A stretch of 64,000 bases of DNA from Nitrospirillum viridazoti CBAmc. GTDB lineage: Bacteria; Pseudomonadota; Alphaproteobacteria; Azospirillales; Azospirillaceae. Of the stretch, positions 62,523 to 64,000 are shown one piece after another. The stretch spans positions 124,001 through 188,000 of the forward strand of contig NZ_CP022110.1 in assembly GCF_000730165.1 (NCBI RefSeq). Reading direction: 5' to 3'. The first letter of the stretch is position 1, and every line of letters begins with the position of its first letter. Both the position numbers and the translations under genes were made by a program. The notes beneath the pieces are model-generated. The model had not been told where the DNA came from. It did no database searches and saw only the letters and a program-made list of their open reading frames with translations.

Positions 62523-64000
62523 GCCGCGAGTTTGTCAGCCCGGCGCATCCAGTTCCAGGGCAGAAGTTCGGCCAGCCGGTTGATCGGATGCCCCTTGGCC
62601 ATGCGGTCCAGGACATCCGCCAGATAGGCCTCGGGGTCGAGCCCGTTCAGCTTCGCCGTCTCCAGGACGGAGTAGAGGAGTGCCGCCCGGTCGCCGCCCG
62701 CCTCGGAGCCCAGGAACAGGAAGTTCTTCCTGGTGATTGCGATGCCGCGCAGGGAGCGTTCGGCGGGGTTGTTGTCGATGGCGATACGGCCATCGGCGAC
62801 ATAGAGGGTGAGCGCCTCCCAGCGGTTCAGCGCATACCCGATCGCCTTGCCCAGCGTGTTCTTGGCCGACAGGCGCCGTTGCTGCGCCTCCAGCCATGGC
62901 TTGAGGTCGTCGAGGATGGGAACGGCGAGTTGCCGCCGGGCGTCCCGGCGCTGTTCAGCCGACAGGCCGGTGATCGCGGCCTCGACCTCGTAGAGCCGCC
63001 CGATCCGGCGCAAGGCCTCCTCGGCGATGGGTGACCTGGTCTTCTCGTACTGGTCGTAGAGATGCCGCCGCGCATGCGCCCAGCAGGCAGCATGAACGAT
63101 GCCCGATGGGATGATGCCGGGCTGGACCAGGCTCGATGGCCGGGTCAGTGCCTCATAACCCGTATAGGCGTCCGCCTGGATCACCCCGCTGAACCCGGAG
63201 AGATGCTCACGGGGCCGTTCGCCCTTGCGATCCGGGCTGAAACGATAGAACGCCGCTGGCGCACGCTCCCCGCACCAGGGCCGCTCATCGACCAGGTAGG
63301 TCCAAAGCCGACCGAGCCGGGTCTGGCCGTTGCCGGGGGCCAGCACCTTGATCGGCGTGTCGTCGGTGTGGATGACTGGCGCCGCCATTACATGGGCACC
63401 GATCAGACCGGCCAGGGGGGCCACCCACCAGGCGGCATGGCCGACCCAATCGGCCAAGGTCGCGCGCTCGATCGCGATGCCCTCGCGCGCCAGGATCGCC
63501 GACTGCCGGTAGAGCGGCAGCCCGTCCAGGTACTTCGACACCACGACATTGGCCAGCAGGCCGGGCCCGGGGCGGCCCTTCTCCACCGGCAGGTCTGGGG
63601 CAGGCGCCTGGAGGATGACCTCGCACGCCCGGCAGGAGAGCTTCGGCCGGATGTGGCGGATCACCTTGAGGCGGGCCGGGATCTTCTCCAGCACCTCGGT
63701 CACGTCCTCGCCCAGCTTGGAGAAATGCGTGCCGCCGCAGCCGGGGCAGACGTCACCGGGGGAATGGACGACCTCCTCCCGCGGCAGATGCTCCGGCAAG
63801 GGATGGCGCACCGGATGGCGCTGGTCCCGCTGGCGCCGTTCCGGGGCCGCGTTCCCGGCATCCAGCGACGGCGCCGTCCGGGCGGCTTCGCCTTCCTCCA
63901 GGTCTTCCAGCATCAGTTCCAGTTGCGCGATCTGCCGGTCGAGCTTCTCCGATGAGCGGCCGAACTGCATCCGGCGGAGCTTGGCCAGTTGGGCCTTGTA
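62519..64000 (-). CDS. IS66-family transposase (TnpC), 5' end outside the window
   Basis: At least 493 codons; the frame is open at the right edge. Visible parts: a leucine-zipper-like region (LDRQIAQLELMLEDLEEGE), a zinc-finger segment (VCPGCGGTHF, and SCRAC), and the DDE core with IHTDDTPIKVL, VIQADAYTGYEAL and DNNPAERSLRGIAITRKNFLF. A C-terminal tail PINRLAELLPWNWMRR is typical. It appears intact over the visible part. Confidence 0.92.
   Translation of the reverse strand, partial: YKAQLAKLRRMQFGRSSEKLDRQIAQLELMLEDLEEGEAARTAPSLDAGNAAPERRQRDQRHPVRHPLPEHLPREEVVHSPGDVCPGCGGTHFSKLGEDVTEVLEKIPARLKVIRHIRPKLSCRACEVILQAPAPDLPVEKGRPGPGLLANVVVSKYLDGLPLYRQSAILAREGIAIERATLADWVGHAAWWVAPLAGLIGAHVMAAPVIHTDDTPIKVLAPGNGQTRLGRLWTYLVDERPWCGERAPAAFYRFSPDRKGERPREHLSGFSGVIQADAYTGYEALTRPSSLVQPGIIPSGIVHAACWAHARRHLYDQYEKTRSPIAEEALRRIGRLYEVEAAITGLSAEQRRDARRQLAVPILDDLKPWLEAQQRRLSAKNTLGKAIGYALNRWEALTLYVADGRIAIDNNPAERSLRGIAITRKNFLFLGSEAGGDRAALLYSVLETAKLNGLDPEAYLADVLDRMAKGHPINRLAELLPWNWMRRADKLAA

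Larger units (their letters stand above)
61890..64000 (-). mobile_element. IS66-family element, partial at the window edge
   Basis: Contains the transposase gene and a pRiA4b ORF-3 passenger, read leftward. A candidate end GTAAGCGTCAGCGG begins at 61890, 27 bases past the passenger stop, matching the IS66 terminus pattern GTAAGCG as I recall it. The other end and the TnpA/TnpB genes would lie beyond 64000. Confidence 0.65.

Overview
The window is high-GC alphaproteobacterial chromosome. Gene content (hisB-hisH-GNAT-hisA-hisF with hslVU divergent, a class I lysyl-tRNA synthetase, MeaB, an Atm1-type exporter, a TipF-like protein) suggests an Azospirillum/Niveispirillum/Nitrospirillum-type member of the Rhodospirillales; that placement is an inference from remembered gene sets, not a computed result.

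Layout. 1-4871: histidine operon on the minus strand and the hslVU protease on the plus strand. 4872-6191: a complete ISL3-family insertion sequence placed in the T-tract of the hslU terminator. 6.4-20.2 kb: small proteins, a DAACS symporter, an amino-acid binding protein, a two-gene molybdenum hydroxylase, a MarR regulator divergent from fumarylacetoacetase-like and maleylacetoacetate isomerase genes, a DUF599 membrane protein, a lysine 2,3-aminomutase-like enzyme and an S9 peptidase. 20.3-21.1 kb: a BPSL0067-type effector with its likely STY0301-type immunity gene. 21533-30743: a 9.2-kb integrative element in the 3' end of tRNA-Arg(CCU), bounded by 34-bp perfect direct repeats. It carries a tyrosine integrase with repeated arm-type sites, a serine recombinase, a HigB/HigA-ImmA toxin-antitoxin operon, a thymidylate-synthase-fold gene overlapping an alpha-glutamyl/putrescinyl-thymine pyrophosphorylase-like gene, and a large divergent P-loop ATPase. 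I regard this as the most interesting segment: a compact candidate nucleotide/DNA-hypermodification or defence island.

30.7-44.8 kb: FliL-like protein, membrane protein plus autoregulated XRE repressor, pirin, GH31 glycosidase, an IS110-family element, MarC, threonine aldolase, a ParE/ParD-like pair, LysRS, tgt plus queuosine-precursor transporter, and rpmB. 44.8-56.2 kb: MeaB, a second ParE-type pair, Atm1 exporter, PAS histidine kinase, head-GIN protein, HAD hydrolase, degenerate EAL protein, pyrD and DUF952. 56.3-64.0 kb: a DinG/XPD-like helicase, then a polymorphic toxin followed by two paralogous candidate immunity genes, then an IS66-family element that runs off the right edge and appears to truncate a small gene.

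No CRISPR array and no rRNA were seen. One tRNA gene is present. Many long antisense reading frames occur because of the high GC content and were left out.
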